A stretch of 64,000 nt of DNA from Odoribacter sp. AF15-53 (GCF_003479425.1 NZ_QUHC01000002.1:507033-571032), one strand, 5' to 3'; shown: positions 38,019 through 46,526, counted from the stretch's first letter. Notes: a model not told the origin generated them from the sequence alone. Numbers and translations: made by a program.

Positions 38019-41000
38019 ATGCAGAATAAAGGAGCGATTACACTACTCGCTGTTGCTTTGGCATTGGTGAGTCTTTATCAGTTGTTTTTTACTTATAAAA
38101 CCAACCAGGTAGAGAACGCGGCGAAAGAGTTCGCCAACGGTAACCCTATTAAAGAGAAAGAGTATTTAGATTCGGTTGCGAACCAACCCGTTTACAATTT
38201 CCTGGGTTTAGCCAAATTCACTTACAAGGAATGTAAGGAATTAGAGTTGAACCTCGGTTTGGACTTGAAGGGTGGTATGAACGTGACCATGGAAGTTGAT
38301 GTGGTAGACGTTGTCAAGAGCTTGGCAAACCACAGCACGGATCCCGCTTTCAACCAAGCGATCGAGGAAGCCGTGAAAATGAGAGTTTCCAGCCCGAAAG
38401 ACTTCGTGACTCTTTTCGGTGAGGCATTCGAAAAAATCGCACCGGGAGCACAACTGGCATCCCCGGCTATCTTCGGAACTCACGAGTTGAAAGAAAAAAT
38501 CAAAGTTGGAGCCTCCAACAAAGAAGTTCTTGACGTGATCCGTAAAGAAGCTGACGGGGCTATCGACAACACGTTTAACATCTTGCGTACTCGTATCGAC
38601 CGTTTTGGAGTTGCACAACCGAATATCCGTAAAGCTGATATCTCCGGTAGAATCATCATCGAGTTACCGGGTATCAAAGAACCGCAACGTGTAAGAGAGT
38701 TGTTGCAAGGAACTGCTGCATTGGAATTCTACGAAACATTCGATAACGCAAAACAACTGGATGCTAACGAGAAACCATTCATTTCTTATCTCTCGGAAGC
38801 AGACCAAAAATTAAAAGAAGTTCTTGACGCGCAAGCAGCTCAAGCCGCCCAGTTAGAAAGCACGGAAACTACCACCCAAACGGAAACAACCGTGAAAGAA
38901 GAAGATAAAGAATCAGCAATCCTAGACGCGATCAAGGGAGAATCAGATTCTTTGAAAACTTCTACAAACATGGCAGAGTTCCAAAAAGAACACCCGCTTC
39001 TTGCCGTGTTATCCCCGAACATGACCCAACAGGGACAACCCATCGGAGGGTCCACCATCGGATATGCTAACGTAAAAGATACTTCTAAAATAAACGCGTA
39101 CCTGAGATTACCGCAAGTAAAAGCGGCGTTCCCGCGTAACGCCCGTCTATTATGGGAAATGAAAGCCGTGAACGGGATGGTTCCTTTACACGCTATCAAG
39201 ATTACCACCCGTAACGGGAAAGCTCCTCTTGAAGGTGACGCCGTGATCGACGCCAGACAAGACTACGATCAACAAGGCCGCCCCGTAGTATCCATGCAAA
39301 TGAATAGTGAAGGGACTAAAACTTGGGCTCGCTTAACGAAAGACAATATCGGACGTTGTATCGCCATCGTGCTTGACGGCATGGTAGCTTCTTCCCCGAA
39401 CGTGAACGACGAAATCAAGGGTGGTAGCTCTCAGATTTCCGGACGTTTCGACGTGAAAGAGGCTGGTGACTTGGCAAACATTTTGAAATCCGGTAAATTA
39501 CCCGCCCCCGCACGTATCATCGCTGACGAGGTTGTGGGAGCATCTTTGGGACAAGAAGCCATCCAATCCGGTATGTGGTCATTCATCATCGCGTTCGTGC
39601 TGGTGTTGGCTTACATGCTATTCTTCTACAGTAAGAGTGCCGGTTTGGCTGCTGATATCGCCTTGCTTGCCAACTTGTTCTTCTTGTTCGGTATCTTGGC
39701 TTCCATCGGGGCTGTATTGACCTTACCCGGTATCGCCGGTATCGTGTTGACCATGGGTATGGCTGTCGACGCCAACGTGTTGATCTACGAACGTATCCAA
39801 GAGGAAATCAGAGCCGGAAAGGGATTAAAACTTGCTATCAAGGAAGGTTACAGTAATGCTTATTCTGCCATCATCGACGGTCAGTTAACAACCTTATTAA
39901 CCGGATTTATCCTGTACTATTTCGGAGAAGGTCCGATCAAAGGTTTCGCAACTACGTTGATCATCGGTATCCTTTCCTCTCTGTTCACTGCTATCTTCAT
40001 CACTCGTTTGATTCTTGAAAGAGCAGCATCCAAGAGCGATAACGTAACTTTCACCACTCCGTTAACCGCAAACTGGTTAAGAAATACCAAATTCCCCTTC
40101 TTGCAAAAACGCAAGATCAGTTACACGATCTCAGGTATCATCATCATCCTCTGTTTCGCATCTTTGTTCACCAGAGGTTTGGATAAAGGTATCGACTTCG
40201 TGGGAGGTAGAACTTATACCGTAACTTTCGCCCAAGACGTACAAGTTGGAGATGTTGCCGAGAAATTGGCAGAAGTTTACGGAAGCGCTCCTGAAGTAAA
40301 AACTGTCGGAACGGCAAATAACGTGAAGATTACCACGAAATATAGAATCGAGGAAAGCGGTGCAGATGTTGATGCTAACGTGGACTCTTTATTATACGTG
40401 GGATTACAGGAAATTCTTCCTGCCGGAACGGATTACGAGACCTTCCGTAGCGTACACCTGCAACAAACTCAGAAGATCGGTCCTGCCGTGGCTGAAGACA
40501 TGACGAGAGCTGCCGTTTGGTCGGTATTGTTCGCCTTGATCGGAATCTTCATCTACATCATGGTTCGTTTCTCCAAATGGCAATATGGTGCAGGTGCCGT
40601 TGTCGGGTTAGCTCATAACACGATCATCGTAATCGGTGCATTCTCTCTATTCGCCGGATTGTTACCCTTCTCGCTTGAAGTTGACCAGTCATTCATCGCC
40701 GCGGTACTGACCGTTGTGGGTTACACCATCAATGATACCGTGGTTGTATTCGACCGTATCCGTGAGTACCGGAAACTCTACCCGAAACGAGATGACGAAC
40801 AAGTTGTTAACGATGCATTGAACTCCACGTTACGCCGTACGTTCAGTACTTCATTATCAACTATTGTCGTGTTGTTAGCGATATTCATCTTCGGTGGTGC
40901 ATCTATCAAGGGATTCATCTTCGCCTTGTTAGTTGGTATCGTTGTCGGTACATACTCATCACTGTTCATCGCAACCCCTGTATCATTCGACTTGACCAGA

Positions 41001-41033
41001 GCGTTCAAGAAAAATGCAGGAGAAAAGAAATAA
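38019..41033 (+). CDS. secDF: Protein translocase subunit SecDF (fused)
   Basis: Proton-driven helper of the Sec translocon at the inner membrane; 1004 aa with SecD and SecF in one chain, as usual in Bacteroidetes. SecD half: GLDLKGGMNVTMEVD, P1 domain, a low-complexity Ala/Gln/Thr/Glu insert near 270-300, then six helices with GMAVDANVLIYERIQEE. SecF half from about 690: GIDFVGGRTYTVTF and TINDTVVVFDRIREYRK. A strong terminator follows at 41054-41084. Confidence 0.97.
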   Translation: MQNKGAITLLAVALALVSLYQLFFTYKTNQVENAAKEFANGNPIKEKEYLDSVANQPVYNFLGLAKFTYKECKELELNLGLDLKGGMNVTMEVDVVDVVKSLANHSTDPAFNQAIEEAVKMRVSSPKDFVTLFGEAFEKIAPGAQLASPAIFGTHELKEKIKVGASNKEVLDVIRKEADGAIDNTFNILRTRIDRFGVAQPNIRKADISGRIIIELPGIKEPQRVRELLQGTAALEFYETFDNAKQLDANEKPFISYLSEADQKLKEVLDAQAAQAAQLESTETTTQTETTVKEEDKESAILDAIKGESDSLKTSTNMAEFQKEHPLLAVLSPNMTQQGQPIGGSTIGYANVKDTSKINAYLRLPQVKAAFPRNARLLWEMKAVNGMVPLHAIKITTRNGKAPLEGDAVIDARQDYDQQGRPVVSMQMNSEGTKTWARLTKDNIGRCIAIVLDGMVASSPNVNDEIKGGSSQISGRFDVKEAGDLANILKSGKLPAPARIIADEVVGASLGQEAIQSGMWSFIIAFVLVLAYMLFFYSKSAGLAADIALLANLFFLFGILASIGAVLTLPGIAGIVLTMGMAVDANVLIYERIQEEIRAGKGLKLAIKEGYSNAYSAIIDGQLTTLLTGFILYYFGEGPIKGFATTLIIGILSSLFTAIFITRLILERAASKSDNVTFTTPLTANWLRNTKFPFLQKRKISYTISGIIIILCFASLFTRGLDKGIDFVGGRTYTVTFAQDVQVGDVAEKLAEVYGSAPEVKTVGTANNVKITTKYRIEESGADVDANVDSLLYVGLQEILPAGTDYETFRSVHLQQTQKIGPAVAEDMTRAAVWSVLFALIGIFIYIMVRFSKWQYGAGAVVGLAHNTIIVIGAFSLFAGLLPFSLEVDQSFIAAVLTVVGYTINDTVVVFDRIREYRKLYPKRDDEQVVNDALNSTLRRTFSTSLSTIVVLLAIFIFGGASIKGFIFALLVGIVVGTYSSLFIATPVSFDLTRAFKKNAGEKK

Positions 41034-41053
41034 TCAAAAATTTCATCTATACG

Positions 41054-41085
41054 AAAACAGCCCGATCGCAAATCGGGCTGTTTTC
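41054..41085 (+). terminator. Terminator of secDF
   Basis: A perfect 13-bp stem (AAAACAGCCCGAT / ATCGGGCTGTTTT), 5-nt loop, 20 nt after the stop. Confidence 0.93.
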
Positions 41086-41304
41086 ATTTCAATGATAAAA
41101 CTTATTCTTACATTGCTTTCAATTCCCAGAAAACGTTTTTGAAGCACTAAACCGTACAAATAACAAGCGAACCTAAAAATCTCTCGATTTTTCAACAATA
41201 TTCCTTATATCTAAAAAAGGAAATAGGAATTCATCACAATCGGACTCGTTTTAGTTACAAAATGAAAGTAAAAATGATTCAACTATATTAAAGTTGCAAT
41301 TTAA
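41086..41304. other. Intergenic region before hydrogenase operon
   Basis: About 290 AT-rich bp between the secDF terminator and the hydrogenase gene cluster. Apart from the promoter at its end and a short 7-bp hairpin near 41175-41192, nothing recognisable is seen. Confidence 0.6.
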
Positions 41305-41336
41305 TTGGTTTTATAACAATAAATATTCTACTTTTG
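41305..41336 (+). promoter_or_regulatory. Promoter of hydrogenase operon
   Basis: TTG at 41305-41307, 21-nt spacer, TACTTTTG at 41329-41336; about 43 nt ahead of the first ATG. Confidence 0.65.
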
Positions 41337-41378
41337 TAACGCAGAAAGTATCAACAGGATTATCGAACAATAACAAGT

Positions 41379-41627
41379 ATGTCAAAGCGTCAGATTAGAA
41401 TCTGTTTAGGGAGTTCTTGTTTCTCGCGAGGAAATAACACAAACCTCGGAGCGATAAAGAAATATCTGAGTGAAAATAACTTGGAGGCTGAGATTGATTT
41501 CTGTGGACATTTATGTGAGGAATTGTGCAGTAAAGGTCCCATTATCCGGATCGACGATAAAGTGTACGAAGAAGTGAATCTCTCTCGTTTATATAAAATC
41601 TTACAAGAAGAGTTTCCATGCAACTAA
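41379..41627 (+). CDS. Thioredoxin-like [2Fe-2S] ferredoxin, hydrogenase-associated
   Basis: 82 aa, NuoE-C-terminal-like thioredoxin fold. Cys residues occur as CLGSSC near the N-terminus and as CGHLCEELC further on, enough to ligate a [2Fe-2S] cluster. It overlaps the next gene by 10 nt and is the first gene of the operon. It likely shuttles electrons to or from the PAS-containing hydrogenase encoded next. A second, sequence-divergent paralogue precedes the other hydrogenase. Confidence 0.85.
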   Translation: MSKRQIRICLGSSCFSRGNNTNLGAIKKYLSENNLEAEIDFCGHLCEELCSKGPIIRIDDKVYEEVNLSRLYKILQEEFPCN

Positions 41628-43336
41628 GACCTATCTACACGGAACCGGACAATTGTCAGGATTGTTATAAATGTATTCGGGAATGTCCCGTGAAAGCAAT
41701 CCGAATGGAGAACAACCAAGCCTCCATTATCGAAGACCGTTGTATCTATTGCGGACATTGCACGCAAGTATGCCCGACGGGTGCTAAAAAGATCAGAGAC
41801 GGGTTGACTCGTGCGAAACTGACGTTGACGCAGAACCCGAAAGTGATTTTATCACTAGCTCCCTCGTACGTCAGTGAATTCGAGGGAATTCATTCCAGCG
41901 TGTTGATAGCTGCCATCAAACGACTCGGATTTACAAGTGTATCGGAAACGGCATTGGGCGCGGAAATCGTCACGGATCGCACGGAAAAATTCCTCGAAGA
42001 AGCCGAAAACGGTATTTACATCTCCTCGGCCTGCCCGGTCGTGGTCGAATATATCCGCAAATACTCCCCGAATCACGTGCGTTTTATCACACCGATCATT
42101 TCCCCGATGCTGGCTCACGCCAAGATACTGAAACAACTGTACGGGGAAGACGTGAAAATCGTGTTCGCCGGACCATGTATCTGCAAAAAACTGGAAGCGG
42201 ACTATTTCAATCATCTGGTCGACGTGGTGATCACGTTCACGGATCTAAAAAAATGGTTCGAACAATCGGATATCAACTTGAAACAGATCGCCCCCGGACA
42301 ACCGGAAGCTCATTTTGTCCCCTATCGTTCGGGACTAGGAGCCTACTACCCGATCGAAGGCGGTATGTTGAAAGGCATGCAAGAGAATAAAAAACGCATA
42401 CACCACATGGCGTTTTCGGAACTTTCAACCGTGAAGGATGTGCTGAAAGAACTGGATGCTCACCGGCAAGAGGATTCCATATTTTTGGAACTGTTAGCTT
42501 GCAAGGGCGGTTGCATCAATGGCCCCGCCAAGTTAAGCCACATCTCCCCGGCCTTGAAAAGATACGAGATTATACACCAATCCGAATTGGGAAATCCCAA
42601 GGACGATTTCAAAAATATAGACTTACAAATATTATTCTGCAAAGATCCCCACGTGCAGGATCACTCTTACACGGAAGAAGAGATCAAACAGGCTATGGCC
42701 GTCGTGGGCAAGACGGGACCGGAAGACGAGCTGAATTGCAGCGGTTGCGGTTATGACACTTGTCGTGATTTCGCCATTGCCATGCTCGAAGGACGGGCCG
42801 AAGAAAACATGTGCGTGTCGTACATGAGAAAAATCGCTCATGATAAAGCCACCGTACTTCTTCAAAAGATCCCGGCCGGGGTGTTACTGGTCAATTCCGA
42901 GTTGAAGGTCGTGGACATGAACCAATCTTGCGCCACCTTCATGGGAGAGGATATTGCCGCTATTTACGAGGTTGACCCCGGCTTGAACGGTGTACCGTTG
43001 AAAAATATCTGTTCATACGAAGACCTGTTCCGGGCCGTGTTGACGACCGGTAAGGAAATCATCGAACGACAGGTGCGGGAAGACAATCATACATGGATTA
43101 TTTCGATCTACAATATACAACCTCACCGGTTGGTTTTCGGGTTACTGCAAGACCTTCAGGAACCTTACGTCCGTAAGGAATGGATGCTTGAAAAGACCCA
43201 GGAAGTTATCAAGAAACACATGGAAACGGTTCAACAAGTAGCCTGCCTACTCGGTGAAAATGCGGCATTCACAGACGCCACGTTACGCACCGTGATGGAA
43301 GTCTACAAAAAAGATGACCAAAAGAAACCACTTTAA
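41618..43336 (+). CDS. PAS-containing [FeFe] hydrogenase, probable H2 sensor (group C/HydS-like)
   Basis: 572 aa. N-terminal two-[4Fe-4S] ferredoxin domain (CQDCYKCIRECP; CIYCGHCTQVCP), then an H-cluster domain with predicted ligands Cys139 (SSACP), Cys187 (AGPCICKK), Cys295 and Cys299 (LLACKGGCING). An additional Fe-S motif (NCSGCGYDTCRDFAIAMLEG) and a C-terminal PAS domain (IPAGVLLVNSELKVVDMNQS) follow. Catalytic hydrogenases have a proton-relay Cys just before the first ligand; here it is Ala138, as described for sensory HydS-type enzymes. With the phosphatase gene next door, the role is probably H2 or redox sensing rather than bulk turnover (inference). Cytoplasmic. Confidence 0.88.
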   Translation: MQLRPIYTEPDNCQDCYKCIRECPVKAIRMENNQASIIEDRCIYCGHCTQVCPTGAKKIRDGLTRAKLTLTQNPKVILSLAPSYVSEFEGIHSSVLIAAIKRLGFTSVSETALGAEIVTDRTEKFLEEAENGIYISSACPVVVEYIRKYSPNHVRFITPIISPMLAHAKILKQLYGEDVKIVFAGPCICKKLEADYFNHLVDVVITFTDLKKWFEQSDINLKQIAPGQPEAHFVPYRSGLGAYYPIEGGMLKGMQENKKRIHHMAFSELSTVKDVLKELDAHRQEDSIFLELLACKGGCINGPAKLSHISPALKRYEIIHQSELGNPKDDFKNIDLQILFCKDPHVQDHSYTEEEIKQAMAVVGKTGPEDELNCSGCGYDTCRDFAIAMLEGRAEENMCVSYMRKIAHDKATVLLQKIPAGVLLVNSELKVVDMNQSCATFMGEDIAAIYEVDPGLNGVPLKNICSYEDLFRAVLTTGKEIIERQVREDNHTWIISIYNIQPHRLVFGLLQDLQEPYVRKEWMLEKTQEVIKKHMETVQQVACLLGENAAFTDATLRTVMEVYKKDDQKKPL

Positions 43337-43347
43337 TTTCATTTGTT

Positions 43348-44532
43348 TTGAGGAATAACGGTAATTTCATCGAGGTAGACTTCTTCCAGAAGAATAAAGC
43401 GGGCAATGTTGTCTGCGGGGATTGTTTCATGTCTCAAAAACTGAAAGGAGAAGGACGCGTGATCAGCGTGTTGTCAGACGGTTTGGGTAGCGGGATCAAA
43501 GCCTGCGTGTTATCCACCATGACGGCAACCATGGCCATGAACTTCACGGCTATGAACGAAAGTATCCTACGCACGTCAACTTCGATCATGAACACGCTAC
43601 CGAAAGATATGGTACGCAAAATCAGTTACTCGACTTTCTGTATCTGCGACATTGATTGTTTCGGTAACGTGAAAATCATCGAATATGAAACACCATCCTA
43701 TTACCTCTACCGGAACGGGCGTTTCGTCAGCATATCCAAAGAGAAAATTCCGGTGGAACGGAAGGATCTTGAAAACACTTGTTTGTGGATTTCCGAATTC
43801 ACGCTGGAAAAAGAAGATCGGATTATCTTCTTCAGCGACGGGGTGAGCCAATCCGGGATGGGATCGGTAAAAATGCCTTTCGGCTGGGAAGACGGGGCAA
43901 AAGAGTATATTGCCAATCTGGTAAATCAATATAACGACATATCCGCCAAGGAATTGGCGCACAAGATCGTGAACCAGGCAGAAAAAAACGATGGTTATTC
44001 CTTGAAAGACGACACGAGTTGTTGCGTCATCTACATGCGAAAACCTCGTAACCTGTTGGTTTGCACGGGACCTCCATATGACGAGAAGAACGATAAATAC
44101 CTGGCTAACCGGGTACGGGAATTCCAAGGGAAAAAAATACTCTGCGGGGGGACCACGGCAACCATTATCTCCCGCGAACTGGGAGCAAAAATGGAAGTCG
44201 ACATGAATATCGTGGACAAGGAACTCCCTCCCATTTCAAAAATGGAAGGTGTGGATCTCGTCACGGAAGGTATTCTGACGCTAGGTAAGGTTGAACGCAT
44301 CCTGACCGCGGGTGATATCGACCGCCACCGGGAAGCCGGACCGGCCGAAATGATGGTCAAGATGTTATTGAATAGTGATAAAATCACGTTACTCGTGGGA
44401 ACCCGTATCAACACGGCGCACCAAGATCCCAATCTCCCGGTGGAGTTGGAGATTCGGAGGAACGTGGTAAAAAAAATTAAATATTTATTGGAGACAAAGT
44501 ATTTGAAAGATGTAGAGATTCAGTATATTTAG
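43348..44532 (+). CDS. SpoIIE/RsbU-type PP2C phosphatase, hydrogenase-linked
   Basis: 394 aa. Residues about 5-230 form a SpoIIE-type PP2C domain (GNVVCGDCFMSQKL; SVLSDGLGSGIKA; DRIIFFSDGVSQSG; YSLKDDTSCCVIYM) with the metal-binding Asp residues. The last ~160 residues (LLVCTGPPYDEKNDKYLANR; ILCGGTTATIISRELGAKM) are a conserved-looking domain I cannot name. No ATG fits: the conserved N-terminal strand requires the TTG at 43348, 11 nt after the hydS-like stop. It probably dephosphorylates a Ser/Thr target in response to the adjacent sensor. No partner kinase or anti-anti-sigma gene is in the operon. Confidence 0.88.
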   Translation: MRNNGNFIEVDFFQKNKAGNVVCGDCFMSQKLKGEGRVISVLSDGLGSGIKACVLSTMTATMAMNFTAMNESILRTSTSIMNTLPKDMVRKISYSTFCICDIDCFGNVKIIEYETPSYYLYRNGRFVSISKEKIPVERKDLENTCLWISEFTLEKEDRIIFFSDGVSQSGMGSVKMPFGWEDGAKEYIANLVNQYNDISAKELAHKIVNQAEKNDGYSLKDDTSCCVIYMRKPRNLLVCTGPPYDEKNDKYLANRVREFQGKKILCGGTTATIISRELGAKMEVDMNIVDKELPPISKMEGVDLVTEGILTLGKVERILTAGDIDRHREAGPAEMMVKMLLNSDKITLLVGTRINTAHQDPNLPVELEIRRNVVKKIKYLLETKYLKDVEIQYI

Positions 44533-44569
44533 GGGACAAAAATTAACAACAAAACCAACTCTCAACACT

Positions 44570-44824
44570 ATGAAAAAAGTAAATTTGAAAATATGCGTAG
44601 GTACCATGTGCTACGTGATGGGTGGCGCTGAATTGAGAGACGCAGTTGAATCTCTTCCCCAAAATATCCTCGAACATCTAAACGTGAGCTACTCTCCATG
44701 TCTGGAATGTGGAAAAGGCGAGCAAGCTCCTCCATTTATCGAAATAAATGGAAAACGAATTGCAGGTGTAAGTAAAAATAGTTTAATACAAATAGTTAAA
44801 GAGGAAATAAGAAATGTTGTATGA
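44570..44824 (+). CDS. Thioredoxin-like [2Fe-2S] ferredoxin, hydrogenase-associated (second copy)
   Basis: 84 aa. Cys pattern CVGTMC then CLEC, different from the CGHLCEELC pattern of the first copy at 41379. It overlaps the group B-type hydrogenase gene by 11 nt, so the two are translationally coupled. Probably a [2Fe-2S] electron carrier or subunit for that hydrogenase. Confidence 0.85.
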   Translation: MKKVNLKICVGTMCYVMGGAELRDAVESLPQNILEHLNVSYSPCLECGKGEQAPPFIEINGKRIAGVSKNSLIQIVKEEIRNVV

Positions 44825-46235
44825 CAATTTTGCAATGCTCACGAAACGCGAGCTACTGATTAGAATTGTAAAACTTTTAAAAGAGAAAGATCTAGTTAAC
44901 GGCGTGAAATACATTCCAGTGGAAATGCGCCCTAAAAATAAACGACCGATCAAATGTTGCGTGCACAAGGATCGCTACATCTTGAAACATAAGATTATAT
45001 CTATCTTAGGTTTCGAGATCACAGACGAGGAAATCGACCTGATCCCGCTGTCCGAGTTTGCACAGAAAGCACTTGACAACAAGAACACGAAAGAAAACAT
45101 CCTTTCCGTGGTGCACGAGGCTTGTAGTGCTTGCATGCAATCCCAGTATTTCGTAACCAACATGTGTCGCGGTTGTGAGGGACGTCCTTGTTTGATGAAC
45201 TGCCCGAAAGCGGCTATTTCTTTCAAGGGAGGAAAAGCTTGCATCACGCAAGAAGATTGCGTGGGTTGCGGGCTGTGTTCCAAGGTTTGTCCTTACCACG
45301 CGATCGTGTTCACCCCCGTACCTTGCGAGGATGTTTGCCCGGTAAAGGCCATCACGAAAGGGGAAGACGGAACCGAGCATATTGACAAGGACAAATGTAT
45401 ATATTGCGGAAAATGTATGCAAACCTGTCCCTATGGTGCTATCATGGAACGCTCCAAGGTGATCGACGTGTACAAGAGCATCTCCAACCCGGACAAGAAG
45501 ATCGTGGCCATCCCGGCCCCGGCTATCTACGGCCAGTTCAACGCTACTCCCGGACAAATCCTTGCCGCCATCAAAGCGATAGGGTTCGACGAGGTGGTAG
45601 AAGTTGCCCTGGGAGCTGAAGATACATCCCGGAATGAAGCCGCTGAATTCTTGGAACGCATGCACGAGGGTAAACCCTTCATGACAACTTCCTGCTGTCC
45701 CGCGTACGTGGGCTGGGTAGACAAACATGCTCCCATGGTGAAACCTTTCGTGTCCGACACCCGCAGCCCGATGGTTTACGCGGCCCGCCGGGTAAAAGAA
45801 CAATACCCGGATGCCGAAGTCGTATTTATCGGCCCGTGTCTGGCGAAACGTTACGAGGCTGAAATGTACGTTCCGGAAGTTGACTACGTAATGAGTTTCG
45901 AAGAACTTGGTGCCTTCATGGTAGCCTACGACATCAACCCGGAGACCTGCGAGGAGTTGCCCTTGAACCCGGAAGTGACAAAATTCGCCCGCGGTTACGC
46001 CCAGGCAGGAGGAGTTCGTAACGCCATTGTCGAAGCTGTCGGCAACGGTTACACGACTCTTTCGATCGAGGGACTTGACAAGAAGAACCAAACTTTACTG
46101 AAGACGATGGTGAAAAAACCGGAAGCCCAGTTTGTCGAAGTCATGGCTTGTGACGGAGGCTGCGTGAACGGTCCTTGTTCGCTGGCGCCATTAACATTGG
46201 CAAAACGACAGATAAAGAAAGCGTTAGAAAAATAA
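44814..46235 (+). CDS. [FeFe] hydrogenase, group B type
   Basis: 473 aa. An N-terminal ~100-residue region of unknown role and a Cys-rich segment (CSACMQSQYFVTNMCRGCEG) precede [4Fe-4S] motifs (CVGCGLCSKVCP; CIYCGKCMQTCP). The H-cluster domain has TTSCCPAYVGWV (Cys294 proton relay, Cys295 ligand), GPCLAKRYE (Cys342) and VMACDGGCVNG (Cys446, Cys450). All catalytic residues are present, so it is predicted active with ferredoxin: H2 formation to dispose of electrons from pyruvate oxidation, or the reverse. The TSCCPAY form and the length fit group B. The maturases HydEFG are not in the window. Confidence 0.9.
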   Translation: MLYDNFAMLTKRELLIRIVKLLKEKDLVNGVKYIPVEMRPKNKRPIKCCVHKDRYILKHKIISILGFEITDEEIDLIPLSEFAQKALDNKNTKENILSVVHEACSACMQSQYFVTNMCRGCEGRPCLMNCPKAAISFKGGKACITQEDCVGCGLCSKVCPYHAIVFTPVPCEDVCPVKAITKGEDGTEHIDKDKCIYCGKCMQTCPYGAIMERSKVIDVYKSISNPDKKIVAIPAPAIYGQFNATPGQILAAIKAIGFDEVVEVALGAEDTSRNEAAEFLERMHEGKPFMTTSCCPAYVGWVDKHAPMVKPFVSDTRSPMVYAARRVKEQYPDAEVVFIGPCLAKRYEAEMYVPEVDYVMSFEELGAFMVAYDINPETCEELPLNPEVTKFARGYAQAGGVRNAIVEAVGNGYTTLSIEGLDKKNQTLLKTMVKKPEAQFVEVMACDGGCVNGPCSLAPLTLAKRQIKKALEK

Positions 46236-46245
46236 AAATTATTCA

Positions 46246-46278
46246 TTGTTACAACAATACAATTTATTTATATATTTG
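46246..46278 (+). promoter_or_regulatory. Promoter of aromatic amino-acid operon leader
   Basis: TTG at 46246-46248, 22-nt spacer, TATATTTG at 46271-46278. It is 19 nt upstream of the first leader-peptide ATG; no further promoter is visible before pheA. Confidence 0.65.
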
Positions 46279-46297
46279 CACCATAAATAAAGATGAA

Positions 46298-46378
46298 ATG
46301 ATGAGAACAGCCCAGTTTAACAGATTCTTTTTTGTATCTGCTTTTTTTCCGAAAAGCAACGGGGCTTTATATGAATAA
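46298..46378 (+). CDS. Phe leader peptide 1 (26 aa) of aromatic operon
   Basis: A short ORF beginning MMRTAQFNRFFFVSAFF, with six Phe codons in 11 (TTT, TTC TTT TTT, TTT TTT). It is followed at once by an intrinsic terminator (46398-46424) and, further down, the gene for prephenate dehydratase, the first committed step to Phe. This is the classic arrangement of a ribosome-mediated transcription attenuator. The leader's 3' end (CGGGGCT, 46360-46366) can pair with the terminator's 5' arm (AGCCCCG, 46399-46405). The peptide itself is not expected to have a function. Confidence 0.85.
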   Translation: MMRTAQFNRFFFVSAFFPKSNGALYE

Positions 46379-46405
46379 TTTTTTACCAATATAAAAGAAG
46401 CCCCG
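46360..46405 (+). promoter_or_regulatory. Predicted antiterminator of attenuator 1
   Basis: 46360-46366 (CGGGGCT) is complementary to 46399-46405 (AGCCCCG). The same 46362-46366 can instead pair with AGCCC at 46309-46313 near the leader start. These alternatives match the 1:2, 2:3 and 3:4 segments of a Phe attenuator, with the Phe codons (46316-46348) between segments 1 and 2. Confidence 0.7.
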
Positions 46406-46424
46406 AATTTCGGGGCTTTTTTAT
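46398..46424 (+). terminator. Attenuator 1 terminator
   Basis: Stem AAGCCCCG / CGGGGCTT with loop AATTT followed by TTTTTATTTT. No complete long gene precedes it on this transcript, so it acts as a leader terminator. Confidence 0.9.
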
Positions 46425-46442
46425 TTTACACGAATTTACAGG

Positions 46443-46526
46443 ATGACAAGAAACTATACACGATTTAGCAGCCGATTTTACTTCTACTTTTTTACCCGAA
46501 CAAGTAGCTGGAGGCTCCGTGTATAG
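46443..46526 (+). CDS. Phe/Tyr leader peptide 2 (27 aa) of aromatic operon
   Basis: A second short ORF beginning MTRNYTRFSSRFYFYFF, with Phe-Tyr-Phe-Tyr-Phe-Phe in a row plus one further Phe, one further Tyr and a Trp (Trp23). It lies between attenuator 1 and a second intrinsic terminator (46553-46582) and ends 27 nt before it. An 11-bp perfect pairing links the leader start (46452-46462) with its end (46518-46528). The composition suggests that it senses Tyr as well as Phe, possibly Trp. Confidence 0.8.
   Translation: MTRNYTRFSSRFYFYFFTRTSSWRLRV

Noticed and set aside
46175..46378. A 67-codon frame ending with the Phe-rich peptide as one protein
   Set aside because: It overlaps the 3' end of the hydrogenase gene and reads through the promoter. 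The part with Phe codons starts at its own ATG (46298) and fits a leader peptide.
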